Assembly (NCBI RefSeq): GCF_029892105.1
Contig: NZ_JARZAJ010000022.1
Span: forward strand, 62,001 to 126,000
Source: Kitasatospora sp. GP82
Lineage (GTDB): Bacteria > Actinomycetota > Actinomycetes > Streptomycetales > Streptomycetaceae
Length of the DNA: 64,000 nt
Direction: 5' to 3'
Shown one piece after another: positions 26,176 through 34,820 of the stretch. Both the position numbers and the translations under genes were made by a program. Within the stretch, counting starts at the first letter, position 1. Each line of letters begins with the position of its first letter. The notes under the pieces are model-generated. The model searched no databases and had not been told where the DNA came from. It worked only from the letters and a program-made list of their open reading frames with translations.

Positions 26176-26902
26176 GCAACTCCTCGGTATGTGCTGGTCA
26201 CGGGCGCGTTGCAGCGGATACCACCGGGGTTCCGAGTGAGAGGCCCGCCGCCCCCGCACCGTATCCTGACGCCCTACCGGAGCCGGTACGGCGGGCAGAC
26301 GCAGGGAGGCGGTCCGCGTCGGGGGCTCGGCTCCGTTCGTTCCGTCCAATTGTCCTCGGCTGCGGATCGGCTGCCCTGACCGGGTTCTTGAGGCAGCTGT
26401 CCGAGCCGGTGGTCCGAACCCGCGTGGCCCGGTGGTGGATTCGGCAGTACTGGACGCCAGGGGCCCAGTTGGGGGTGCCCGCCGCCGGATCGGCGTGACC
26501 TGGGGGACATGCGGTGCGTTCATCCTGCGGGCGCCGCCCTCGGGGTGTTGCCGCCGGCTCGGTGCCGGGCGTTCGGGAACGGAGGCACGGAGGACAGGCG
26601 GTGACGTTCCCCTCGGAGGGCTGCGACGGTCCTCGGAAGGCCGGACTGCGCGGTCGGATGACACACAGGCGGCCGGGCACGGTGCATGGCCGACCTGGCC
26701 CGACCTGCCCGCCGACTCAGGTCGGGCAGACCAGGCAGGGAAGGTTAAGGGGCTGGTGGGGGCAGCTTCGAGGAAGGGCGGAAGCCCGGCCGCTGACGGG
26801 TGGTTCACCTGCCCCAGTGGCTTGGCAGCATCAGATCGCGATCGAGCACGCTCGCGGCCGACCGGCAGCGCCGTCACCGGTCGGCCGAGATAGGAGAGCC
26901 AG
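26176..26902. other. Long intergenic region without a recognised gene
   Basis: 727 bases between divergent genes. Several frames are open, as expected at this GC content, but none gives a recognisable protein or a good ribosome site. The sequence is not simple repeat. A structured RNA cannot be excluded by eye. GGAGAG before 26903 is the ribosome site for the next gene. Confidence 0.5.
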
Positions 26903-29662
26903 GTGACCGGCATGAGGCCACCGGAGGCAGGGGCGCAGACAGTGTCGGCGACCGCACCACCGTCCGTACCTTCGTCGTTCGATCACGGCCCTGCCCCGGC
27001 ACCGGCTGCTCCACCTGCATCGGCTCCCCCAATGGCACCAACCGCCCCAGCGGTGCTGGTCTCGCCGTCGGGGTCCGGCACCGACACCGACTCGGGGCCG
27101 ATCGAATCGTCGGCTGCGCGTTGGCCCGATGTTCCCGCCGCGCCGCCAGGAACATCGGCCACCGAATTCGCTTCAGCCACTTCCTCGGCGGACGGGGCGA
27201 CCAGCCCCGGCCCGGCCGACGGCCTTGCCAGTACTGCTGCCCCGACCGCCGGGAGATCGTTCGACATGCCTTCGCCCGACGCAGCTGCTCACGGCACCCC
27301 GCTACCTGCCCTGCCACTGCCTGCCCCGCCACTGTCTGCGAGAGCTCTCGCTGCCTCGCCGCTCGGAGCACCACCGTTCGGAAAGCCTGCAACCGGCCCT
27401 GGTCATCCGGGGGCAGCCCCTGCCGGAGCGTCCCCGCACGGGGTCTCAGCCGGTGAGGCACCACGCCCCGCCGCGCGCCCCGAGCAGCAGGGCACGGGGC
27501 AGCTGCGTCCGCCAACCCAGGCACGTCCGCAACCGGCACCCATGCACGCCGCTGCCCAGACCTTGGCGCACTCTGCGGTCCTCTGCGTCAACGCTCCGGC
27601 AATGGCCGTCTCCGGGGCCGACGGTCAGCTCCGTGGGCAGAGTCTCCATGGCTTCTACCGAGCCGGCATCCGGGTCCTGGCCCGAATGGAGCTGCGGTTG
27701 GGCGGCATCGAGCCGCTGCCGCTCCAGGGCGCGCTGACCTCGACTGCCGAGGCCCGCTTCGTCGGCGCTGTCCGGATCCCCGGAGACCCGGATCCGGACC
27801 CGGCGCTGACCGTCGAGCGGCTCCGCCACGCCGATGGTATGGAGACGATCACCGTACGCAACACGGGTGGCCGTCCCGCTCGACTCCCGCTGGAGATCGC
27901 GCTCGGCACGGACCTCGGCCTGCTCGCCGATATCGCCGCAGGGCGGCGTCTCGCCGATCTCCCGGGTCAGGTCCAGTCGGCCGGACTGCGCTGGGCAGGG
28001 CAGGGCCACAGCGCCACGGTAGCGGCCCGCCCGTCCCCGCACGCTGTGCTGGCCGGAGCCGGGATGCTGCGCTGGGAGTTGGAGGTGCAGCCCGGTGCCC
28101 GCTGGTCGGTCGAGTTGCGGACGGGGTTCGAGACTTCGGCACCGGCGGCCCTCCGCCCGCCCATCGGCCGGGCACAGGGGGTCCCGCTGCCCTGGTCGGA
28201 GCCGGAGGTGCGATGCGACGACTCACGGGTGGAACGGCTCCTCCCGCGTTCCCTCGGTGCACTCGGGGGTCTGCTGCTCGCTGACGCCGACCGGCCGACG
28301 GACCTCTACTCGGCGTCCGGAGTGCCATGGCGCTTCGGCCTCACCGCAGCCGATGCGCTCTGGGCAGCCAGACTGACCCTGCCCCTCGGCACTCGGCTCA
28401 CATCCGGGACGCTGCGGGCCCTGGCGCGCCGTCAGCACCCGGGCAGTGGCTCGCCCGGCTCGCCGGGCCAGCCCAGTCCGGGTACCTCGAACGCCTCCGC
28501 TGCGCCCTCCGGGCCGACCAGCGCGGCGCAGGGTCCGTGGTCCCGGCCCGAAGGCCTCCTCCCGGGCGGACTGCGACACGGTGGCCCCGAACTACCGCCG
28601 TCCTCCACGGCCACCGAGGCCACGCTGCTCTTCGTGACCGTGCTGGCCGAGGCGTGGCGCTGGGGCCTGCCTGAACAGGAGGTCGCCGAGCTGCTCCCGG
28701 CTGCCGAACGGGCCCTGGCCGCCCTGCGGGCCAATGTCAGCGACGCCTCGGGCGGCTTCCCGACCGCCGGTCCGGGTGGCTTTGTGACCGACCTCGGACG
28801 CTCGGCCGAGGAGCGGGCCGCCCGCCCGTTGCCCGCGCGGTGCGAGGTGCAGGCCCAGGCGTACCGGGCCGCGCTGCACGGGGCCGAGCTACTGGACGCC
28901 TTCGGCCGCCCCGGTGCCGGAGAGTGGCGTACCTGGGCGGCTGGGCTGCGCGAGCGGTTCCGAGAGGAGTTCTGGATCGACGACCTGTCAGGAGGTCGTC
29001 CAGCAGCAGCACTTGCTGGCCCTGGCCGTCCACTGCCCACCGTCGCCGCCTCCCTGGTGCACCTCCTCGACCTGGGTCTGTCGGCTGACGGCGCCCATCA
29101 CGAGGGTCTGCTCGACCGCGAGCAGACCCGGACTCTCGCTCAGCGGTTGGCGGCCCCCGAGTTCGACTGCGGCTGGGGCCTGCGCACCCTGAGCGCGAAG
29201 TCGCCCCGGTTCAACCCGCTCGGGCACCGCAGCGGGGCCGTGCGGGTGCACGAGACCGTGCTCGCCGTGGCAGGCCTGGCCGAGGCCGGGTTCGAGCGGG
29301 AGGCCGGGGCGTTGCTGGAGGGCCTGTTGGATGCCTCGACGCACTTCGAAGGGCGGCTGCCCGAGATGTACGCAGGGGAGCAGCGGGTGGCGGACTGTCC
29401 ACCAGTGCCGCATCCGGCGGCCTGCCGCCCTGCGGCGGTATCGGCGGCTGCGGCGGTCCACTTGGTGCTGTCGCTCGCCGGGGTGCGCCCCGACGTGCCC
29501 GCAGGGCGGGTGGTGGTGCGCCCGGCCAGCACGGCACCGGTGGGGGAGTTGGAGCTCGCCGGGCTGCGGGTGGCGGGGGAGCCGTTCTCGGTCCGGGTCA
29601 GCCGGATCGGCGTCGCCGTGGTGGAGGAGGCATCGTCGGCGCTTCAGCTGGGGACGCGCTGA
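26903..29662 (+). CDS. Glycogen-debranching-enzyme-like protein
   Basis: 919 residues. The first 210 are Pro/Ala/Ser-rich and probably disordered. Then comes a GDE_N-type beta domain (AMAVSGADGQLRGQSLHGFY, TVRNTGGRPARLPLEI) followed by an (alpha/alpha)6-type catalytic barrel, with SGVPWRFGLTAADALWAARL, GWGLRTLS and the late ACRPAAVSAAAAVHLV. Related proteins are annotated amylo-alpha-1,6-glucosidase. A 45-residue Ser/Gly/Pro-rich insert interrupts the barrel near LARRQHPGSG. The active-site acids cannot be assigned by eye, so activity is uncertain. Start is GTG 26903 or ATG 26912. Confidence 0.8.
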   Translation: MTGMRPPEAGAQTVSATAPPSVPSSFDHGPAPAPAAPPASAPPMAPTAPAVLVSPSGSGTDTDSGPIESSAARWPDVPAAPPGTSATEFASATSSADGATSPGPADGLASTAAPTAGRSFDMPSPDAAAHGTPLPALPLPAPPLSARALAASPLGAPPFGKPATGPGHPGAAPAGASPHGVSAGEAPRPAARPEQQGTGQLRPPTQARPQPAPMHAAAQTLAHSAVLCVNAPAMAVSGADGQLRGQSLHGFYRAGIRVLARMELRLGGIEPLPLQGALTSTAEARFVGAVRIPGDPDPDPALTVERLRHADGMETITVRNTGGRPARLPLEIALGTDLGLLADIAAGRRLADLPGQVQSAGLRWAGQGHSATVAARPSPHAVLAGAGMLRWELEVQPGARWSVELRTGFETSAPAALRPPIGRAQGVPLPWSEPEVRCDDSRVERLLPRSLGALGGLLLADADRPTDLYSASGVPWRFGLTAADALWAARLTLPLGTRLTSGTLRALARRQHPGSGSPGSPGQPSPGTSNASAAPSGPTSAAQGPWSRPEGLLPGGLRHGGPELPPSSTATEATLLFVTVLAEAWRWGLPEQEVAELLPAAERALAALRANVSDASGGFPTAGPGGFVTDLGRSAEERAARPLPARCEVQAQAYRAALHGAELLDAFGRPGAGEWRTWAAGLRERFREEFWIDDLSGGRPAAALAGPGRPLPTVAASLVHLLDLGLSADGAHHEGLLDREQTRTLAQRLAAPEFDCGWGLRTLSAKSPRFNPLGHRSGAVRVHETVLAVAGLAEAGFEREAGALLEGLLDASTHFEGRLPEMYAGEQRVADCPPVPHPAACRPAAVSAAAAVHLVLSLAGVRPDVPAGRVVVRPASTAPVGELELAGLRVAGEPFSVRVSRIGVAVVEEASSALQLGTR

Positions 29663-29670
29663 GAGAAGCT

Positions 29671-29745
29671 GGCAGGGCAGGGCAGGGCAGGGCAGGGCAG
29701 GGCAGGGCAGGGCAGGGCAGGGCAGGGCAGGGCAGGGCAGGGCAG
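29671..29745 (+). repeat. Pentanucleotide microsatellite, GGCAG x15
   Basis: Fifteen uninterrupted copies of GGCAG (75 bases) begin eight bases after the debranching-like stop codon. The tract is the longest perfect simple repeat in the window, and its copy number is likely to vary by slippage or assembly. Confidence 0.97.
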
Positions 29746-29910
29746 GTGTGGTGCTGCTGGTGGCCGACTGCGGACGAGGTGCCGTCGCGCCGCGATACTG
29801 CGAGATATCGCAGGCGTCGGGTCGGCCGATCGGCTGGGCCGACAACGGCCTTTCGGAGGAGCGCGACGGTGCGGTCCGACGGACCTGTCCGGTCTGTCCC
29901 TGCCCAACCC

Positions 29911-29947
29911 TGTGCTTATCGTCAGAGAGACGACTATGATCGTCGTC
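29911..29947 (+). promoter_or_regulatory. Candidate promoter/operator for a leaderless Nudix-regulator transcript
   Basis: TATGAT (29935-29940) ends seven bases before the ATG at 29948, so the predicted start site is the start codon itself; TGTGCT (29911-29916) is 18 bases upstream as a weak -35. TCGTC-AGAGA-GACGA (29919-29933) is an inverted repeat in the spacer. Autoregulation is inferred. Confidence 0.5.
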
Positions 29948-30691
29948 ATGTCGCGTTATGACCGGTCGGCCTTCCCCCCGTTCGCTGTCACGGTCGACCT
30001 GGTGGTGCTGACGGTGCGGGAGCACGCGTTGTGTGCACTCCTGGTGCGCCGTGGTGAGCCCCCGTTCCAGGGTTACTGGGCGCTGCCCGGCGGCTTCGTA
30101 CGCCCTGACGAGGGCCTGGCGGAGGCAGCCTCACGGGAGCTTGCCGAGGAGACCGGCCTGCGCGCGCACTCCACTCCCGGCCAGGGTTCGGCCGGAGCAC
30201 ACCTGGAGCAGCTCGCGACCTACGGCCACCCTCAGCGCGACCCCCGGATGCGGGTGGTCAGCGTGGCCCATCTCGCGCTCGCCCCCGATCTGCCGACCCC
30301 ACGCGCCGGTGGGGATGCCCGTAGTGCTCGCTGGGCGCCGGTCGCCGAGCTGGTCGGGCAGGGCCCGGCCGAGGGGGTTCCGCTCGCCTTCGACCACGGG
30401 GAGATCCTGGCCGACGGTGTGGAGCGGGCCCGATCCAAGATCGAGTACTCCTCGCTCGCCACCGCGTTCTGCCCGCCGGAGTTCACCGTCGGCGAGCTGC
30501 GCCAGGTTTACGAGGCCGTCTGGGGCGTGGCCCTGGATCCGCGCAACTTCCACCGCAAGGTCACCGGCACTCCTGGGTTCCTGGTGCCCTCCGGCAGTAC
30601 GACGACCCGTCAGGGCGGCCGTCCCGCCCAGCTCTTCAAGGCAGGCGGGGCAACCGTTCTGAACCCGCCCATGCTCCGCCCTGAGTCGTGA
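29948..30691 (+). CDS. Nudix-domain protein with C-terminal winged helix (NrtR-like)
   Basis: 247 residues. The Nudix fold begins FPPFAVTVDLVVLTV. The Nudix box reads GGFVRPDEGLAEAASRELAEETGL and keeps the RELAEETG core. The C-terminal FTVGELRQVYEAVWGVALDPRNFHRKV is the winged-helix segment of NrtR-type repressors, which use the Nudix domain to sense ADP-ribose or related nucleotides. Start at 29948 because homologues begin M-S-x-Y-D; an in-frame ATG at 29936 lies within the -10. The effector and targets are unknown; nothing next to it is an NAD gene. Confidence 0.85.
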   Translation: MSRYDRSAFPPFAVTVDLVVLTVREHALCALLVRRGEPPFQGYWALPGGFVRPDEGLAEAASRELAEETGLRAHSTPGQGSAGAHLEQLATYGHPQRDPRMRVVSVAHLALAPDLPTPRAGGDARSARWAPVAELVGQGPAEGVPLAFDHGEILADGVERARSKIEYSSLATAFCPPEFTVGELRQVYEAVWGVALDPRNFHRKVTGTPGFLVPSGSTTTRQGGRPAQLFKAGGATVLNPPMLRPES

Positions 30692-30982
30692 TCGCGCCTC
30701 GAATCGTGACCGCCCGGTCGGCCCGGTCGGCCGGATGGACCCGGTCCCAGCCTGACCGGCCCGCCTTTGCAGTCCTTCCCGGCGCTTCGAAGCGTTGACC
30801 GTCTGTCACGTCTGACAAATCTGTCGCCTGATCGAGTGAGCTGCGCGGCCACACCGTGCACGATGCATCCGTAATGCCCGTTTTCTCCGCCAATGCGTCC
30901 TAGTGTGCTGGCGCGGGCATGCTCAGGGACCACCCGTGATGCCCGTGGACCCGGTCGGCCGAGGACATGGGAGCAGGCAGCG

Positions 30983-32368
30983 ATGATCCAGATCACCGGA
31001 CTGACCAAGGTCTATCGGCGGGGCCGTCCACCGGCCCTGCTCGACCTGACGTTCGACGCCCGTCCAGGCATGGTGACCGCTCTGCTGGGTGCGGAGGGTG
31101 CGGGGAAGACCACCGCGCTACGGCTCATGGTGGAGCTGGAGCGTGGCACGGGCATCACCCTCTTCGACGGGCGCACCTACCGCAGGCTGCGCCGTCCCGA
31201 GCGTGAGGTCGGCGTCGTACTCCCGGGCGGACGTGTGCCGGCCGGGCATCCGGGACGTCGGGCGCGCAGTCATCTGCAGATGCTGGCCGCCGCGGTCGGT
31301 GTCCCGTCCACCCGGGCGGACGAACTGCTGGAGCAGACCAGGCTGGCCACGGTCTCGGCCCACCGTCTGCGCAGCTTCTCGCCAGGTATGCACCGCCGTC
31401 TGACCCTCGCCGCAGCCCTGCTCGGATCCCCCCACACCCTGCTGCTGGACGCCCCCACCGAGGGCCTCTCGCCGCGCAACGTCGAGTGGTTCCACTCCTT
31501 CCTGCGCTCCTTCGCCGTCTCGGGCGGAACGGTTCTGGTCACCACCAGAACCCCGCAGGAGGCGTCCGTCCTGGCGGACCGGGTGATCACTCTCGACCAG
31601 GGCCGACTGCTTGCGGACCAGCCGATCGCGGAGTTCCGCCGGACGCGGATGCACCCCGAAGTCTCGGTCCGCGGACCGCAGATGGCCCGGCTGGCGGATC
31701 TGCTGGCCGGACAGGGAGTCCAGATCCGCAGGGACGGTGGCGCCGGTCTCGCGGTGAGCGGCATCGGCCGCACCGAGATCGGCGAACTCGCCTACCGGCA
31801 CGGAATTCTGCTCCATGAGCTGGCCGACCGGGTGGTCGAGCAGCCCATCCCGCACCCGAGCCTGCCGTCCGCCTCCGGCCGCTCCGGCAGTGTCCAACTC
31901 CACTCGACCGGAAGGTCCTCGGGTGCTCCGCTGGTGGGCGCCCAGGCCGTGGGCAGGCAGCCGGTGGGCAGTCGAGCGCTCGGCAAACGGCCGACCAGCG
32001 CCCAGTCCGCGCCCCAGTCCCAGTTGCAGCACCAGTCGCAGGCCCACTCCTACGGCGAGCCCCAACCGGCCGATGAGGTTTACGGGGTCTACCGGATCAA
32101 CGAATTCCATGAGGCCGACAAGGCCGACGCGCCAGATAACCCGGATATGCCGGACACGCCGGACACGCCGGAGGCGCCGGACACGCCGGGTACACCGGAT
32201 ATGCCGGGCATGGCAGACACGGCGCGACTCGCAACGGTCGGCAGACCTGCCCAGCCCGACCGGACGGCGCCGCCCCCGGCGGTGTCGGTGCCGTCGCCTG
32301 GGCCGGTGCCCGAGTCCGCGGCGCTGTCCCAGCCCCTTCCCGGCCTCGACCACCACCGGAGCGAGTGA
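30983..32368 (+). CDS. ABC transporter ATPase-like protein with degenerate catalytic motifs
   Basis: 461 residues. Residues 1-220 are an ABC fold: Walker A GAEGAGKT (36-43) is intact. The signature is FSPGM (132-136), the Walker B is LLLDAPTEG with Ala157 where the catalytic Glu is expected, the H-loop position is Arg189 (TTRTPQEA), and no Q-loop Gln is evident. Nucleotide binding is plausible but hydrolysis doubtful. A 170-residue tail is Gln/Pro-rich with Asp-Thr-Pro repeats (DMPDTPDTPEAPDTPGTP). It is followed after 3 bases by its permease; the pair sits just upstream of whiH, a position I recall as conserved in Streptomyces. ATG 30983 follows GGGAG. Confidence 0.8.
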   Translation: MIQITGLTKVYRRGRPPALLDLTFDARPGMVTALLGAEGAGKTTALRLMVELERGTGITLFDGRTYRRLRRPEREVGVVLPGGRVPAGHPGRRARSHLQMLAAAVGVPSTRADELLEQTRLATVSAHRLRSFSPGMHRRLTLAAALLGSPHTLLLDAPTEGLSPRNVEWFHSFLRSFAVSGGTVLVTTRTPQEASVLADRVITLDQGRLLADQPIAEFRRTRMHPEVSVRGPQMARLADLLAGQGVQIRRDGGAGLAVSGIGRTEIGELAYRHGILLHELADRVVEQPIPHPSLPSASGRSGSVQLHSTGRSSGAPLVGAQAVGRQPVGSRALGKRPTSAQSAPQSQLQHQSQAHSYGEPQPADEVYGVYRINEFHEADKADAPDNPDMPDTPDTPEAPDTPGTPDMPGMADTARLATVGRPAQPDRTAPPPAVSVPSPGPVPESAALSQPLPGLDHHRSE

Positions 32369-32371
32369 ACC

Positions 32372-33202
32372 GTGCGCGTCCTTGCCTACGAGCTGCGGCG
32401 ACTGCGTGGCCTCCGTTCCACCTGGTTCGTCCTCGGTGCCGTGCTGCTCGGTGACGCCGCGGTGGCAGCCGTGATCGCGCACCAACTGCCCGCCGGTGCC
32501 CTCTCGGTGCCCGCCGCCGTCCGTTCCGTGACGGCGATTGTCCCGCTGCTGCCGCTCCCGATCTCCGCCCTCGGCGCCGGCGCGCTGGGCGCCCTCTCGT
32601 ACGGGCACGAGGTCCGGCACCCGGGCCTGGCGGCTTCGCAGGTCACGTACCGGCGCAGGATCGGGCTACTGGCGGGCAAGCTGGTGGTGATCGGTCTGCT
32701 CTCGGCAGCACTCGCGGTCGCCACCGCCGTGGTGGATGCTGTGGTGCTGCGCTTCGCGCTCCCGGCCGGTGTGGATGCCGCGCGGATGTTCGGCCCGGAC
32801 GCCCAGACAATGGTGGCCGTCGGACAGCCGCTCGCGGTGTTCGGGGTCATGGTGGTGCTGGCCGGGTGCTCAGGGCTGCTCACCACCTCGCTGGTGCGCA
32901 GTGCGGCGGCCGGGATGCTCATCCTCGCGGCGCTACCGGCGCTGCTGGAGCCCGCGCTCTCCCTGGTGCTTCGTCGGACGGGTCGGCCGATGCCCGCTCG
33001 GGTCCGTGAACTGCTGCCGTTCCAGTACGGACTGGACTGGCTCGGGGACGCCCCTCGGGACGGCGTGTCGGCGTTCGGTCCGGCACTCGGTCCCGCGCTT
33101 CGGCCAGTGCTGGAGCCGGTCTTCCTCGCAGCCTCGCTGGCCCCGGCCGCGGTGCTTCTGCTCTCCTGCTTCCTGGTCCAACTCCGGCGCTGCGCGCTCT
33201 GA
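32372..33202 (+). CDS. ABC-2-like membrane protein, partner of the degenerate ATPase
   Basis: 276 residues with about six hydrophobic segments, including LGAGALGALSYGHEVRHPG, which resembles the cytoplasmic amphipathic region of ABC-2 permeases. GTG start three bases after the ATPase stop, so the two are cotranscribed. Cargo unknown. Position next to whiH suggests, but does not prove, a developmental link. Confidence 0.8.
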   Translation: MRVLAYELRRLRGLRSTWFVLGAVLLGDAAVAAVIAHQLPAGALSVPAAVRSVTAIVPLLPLPISALGAGALGALSYGHEVRHPGLAASQVTYRRRIGLLAGKLVVIGLLSAALAVATAVVDAVVLRFALPAGVDAARMFGPDAQTMVAVGQPLAVFGVMVVLAGCSGLLTTSLVRSAAAGMLILAALPALLEPALSLVLRRTGRPMPARVRELLPFQYGLDWLGDAPRDGVSAFGPALGPALRPVLEPVFLAASLAPAAVLLLSCFLVQLRRCAL

Positions 33203-33233
33203 CGGCGTCGCCGGAAGCTCCGGCCGTACCCTC

Positions 33234-33264
33234 CGCCGACACGGTGGCCGACACCGTGTCGGCG
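33234..33264 (+). terminator. Terminator after the ABC pair
   Basis: CGCCGACACGGT pairs perfectly with ACCGTGTCGGCG across a 7-base loop (12 bp). Confidence 0.75.
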
Positions 33265-33459
33265 CCGTCATTGGCACCGTCGTTGGCGCCCGGCCGGTGA
33301 TCCTGGTGACAGTCTGTCATGGGGGGCCGAGGGAGCAGGATCGAAAAAGCCGCTTTCTGCCTGATATGAAGTCAATTATCCGGTCACGGGCGATCACCCT
33401 TTCGTGTGCTTTTCACGAGAATTCTCAAGCCGACCCCGCGGATCGCCGACAAAGGACGT

Positions 33460-34335
33460 GTGAGTACCCTTGCGCACCCCACCATGACCGCAGCTCGTTC
33501 GGCAGACCCAGTCGGCGCCGCCGGAGAGCTGGACCGTTTCTCGTACGCCGATCGGCCCACTCCACCCGCGCCCCGCTGGGAGGGCGCCGAGGCCGACCTC
33601 GCCCGGGTCGGCCGGAAGACCACCAGCAGCCGCGGCCGCGGCCTCCATGGCCAGCTGGTCCAGCAGCTCGGCCAGATGATCGTCTCCGGCGACCTCGGCG
33701 CCGACCGTCCGCTGGTCCCCGAGGAGATCGGCCAGCGGTTCGAGGTCTCCCGCACCGTCGTCCGCGAGTCGCTGCGGGTGCTGGAGGCCAAGGGCCTCGT
33801 GAGCGCCCGGCCGAACGTGGGCACCAGGGTCCGCCCGGTCAGCGACTGGAACCTGCTCGACCCCGACATCATCGAGTGGCGGGCCTTCGGGCCGCAGCGG
33901 GACGAGCAGCGCCGGGAGCTGTTCGAACTCCGCTGGGCGATCGAGCCGCTCGCCGCCCGCCTCGCGGCAGGACACGGCCGGGAGGATGTCCAGCAGCGGC
34001 TGGTCGAACTCACCGAGGTCATGGGCCACGCCGGGGCCCAGGGAGACCTGGTCAGCTACGGCCGGGCCGACGCCGAGCTGCATGCGCTGATCCTCCAGAT
34101 GGCGGGCAACCGGATGCTGGAGCACCTCTCCGGCATCGTGGCCTGTGCCCTCCAGGTCTCCGGAGGCACGGCGACCACCTGTGAGCGGCCGTCCGAGTCC
34201 TCGGTCAGCCTGCACACCCGGCTGGTCGACGCGCTGGGGACGGGCGACGGCACCGCAGCCGAGACGGCCATCCGGGCGCTGCTCACCGTCCACCCGGAGG
34301 TCGAGCACTCGGTGCCGGCCCCGCGCGAGCACTGA
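33460..34335 (+). CDS. whiH: Sporulation regulator WhiH (GntR/FadR family)
   Basis: 291 residues. The GntR winged helix lies at about 60-125 (LGQMIVSGDLGADRPLVPEE, RFEVSRTVVRESLRVLEAKG, PNVGTRVRPV), followed by an FCD all-helical effector domain (ELRWAIEPLAARLAAG ... HALILQMAGNRMLEHL). The sequence and location immediately before hrdB match WhiH, needed for sporulation septation in Streptomyces aerial hyphae. GTG 33460 follows AAAGGA; ATG 33484 is a later alternative without a ribosome site. WhiH is under sigma-WhiG in S. coelicolor; I found only a poor match (GGCGATCA at about 33388) in the AT-rich leader. Confidence 0.9.
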   Translation: MSTLAHPTMTAARSADPVGAAGELDRFSYADRPTPPAPRWEGAEADLARVGRKTTSSRGRGLHGQLVQQLGQMIVSGDLGADRPLVPEEIGQRFEVSRTVVRESLRVLEAKGLVSARPNVGTRVRPVSDWNLLDPDIIEWRAFGPQRDEQRRELFELRWAIEPLAARLAAGHGREDVQQRLVELTEVMGHAGAQGDLVSYGRADAELHALILQMAGNRMLEHLSGIVACALQVSGGTATTCERPSESSVSLHTRLVDALGTGDGTAAETAIRALLTVHPEVEHSVPAPREH

Positions 34336-34403
34336 GCCCGGCCGAGCACTGCTCCACAGGTACCCGCCCGCCCGAGGGACGGGAATCGGACCGGTCCCGG
34401 ATC

Positions 34404-34439
34404 TCTCCCGGAGAAGGCTGTTGGGGAAGCTCCGGGAGA
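34404..34439 (+). terminator. Stem-loop between whiH and hrdB
   Basis: TCTCCCGGA pairs with TCCGGGAGA (9 bp, 18-base loop), 68 bases after the whiH stop. It could terminate whiH or belong to the hrdB leader. Confidence 0.45.
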
Positions 34440-34820
34440 AAGTGGCACCCTTGGCCCTTCGGCTGAACCGTTCGAGCTTCGAGACCGCTGAGGTCCCCAG
34501 GACCGCTGTGGTTCCCCAGCCGTCCGAGGCAGCCGGAGGGCCACGTCCGTCCCGGAAAGCCGGTGTGACCGGCGACACCATGGCCATGCGTAACACTTGA
34601 GGGGCGGCAGCGATGTGTACGGAGCGGAAGCAGCTCCGGAATACCAGCCAGTGTCAGAATGCTGTGTTGGTCCGCGGCGCTGCTGCCGTCCTGCAAACCC
34701 AGTCCTCAAGCTCCGAGCCGGTCGGAATCGACACCGCGCGTCGTCGCGCGTGTTCCTTCCCCGCCCCCTCGGGCGGCCAGGCACGGGGTTCGAGTCCACT
34801 CATCGTCCGAGAGGTTGTTC
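34440..34820 (+). other. Long hrdB leader/promoter region
   Basis: 380 bases without a gene. hrdB in S. coelicolor has a long untranslated leader with a housekeeping and a sigma-R promoter; a GGGAAT hexamer is present at 34381-34386, but no GTT follows at the required 18-19 bases, so I could not place the sigma-R site. No other strong signal by eye. Confidence 0.4.

Noticed and set aside
29671..29745. CRISPR-like array
   Set aside because: Contiguous 5-bp units without spacers make it a microsatellite. The 13-, 15- and 9-bp repeats elsewhere also lack spacers.
33340..33420. Sigma-WhiG promoter for whiH
   Set aside because: GGCGATCA is present, but no TAAA lies at the correct distance, so I did not list it as a feature.
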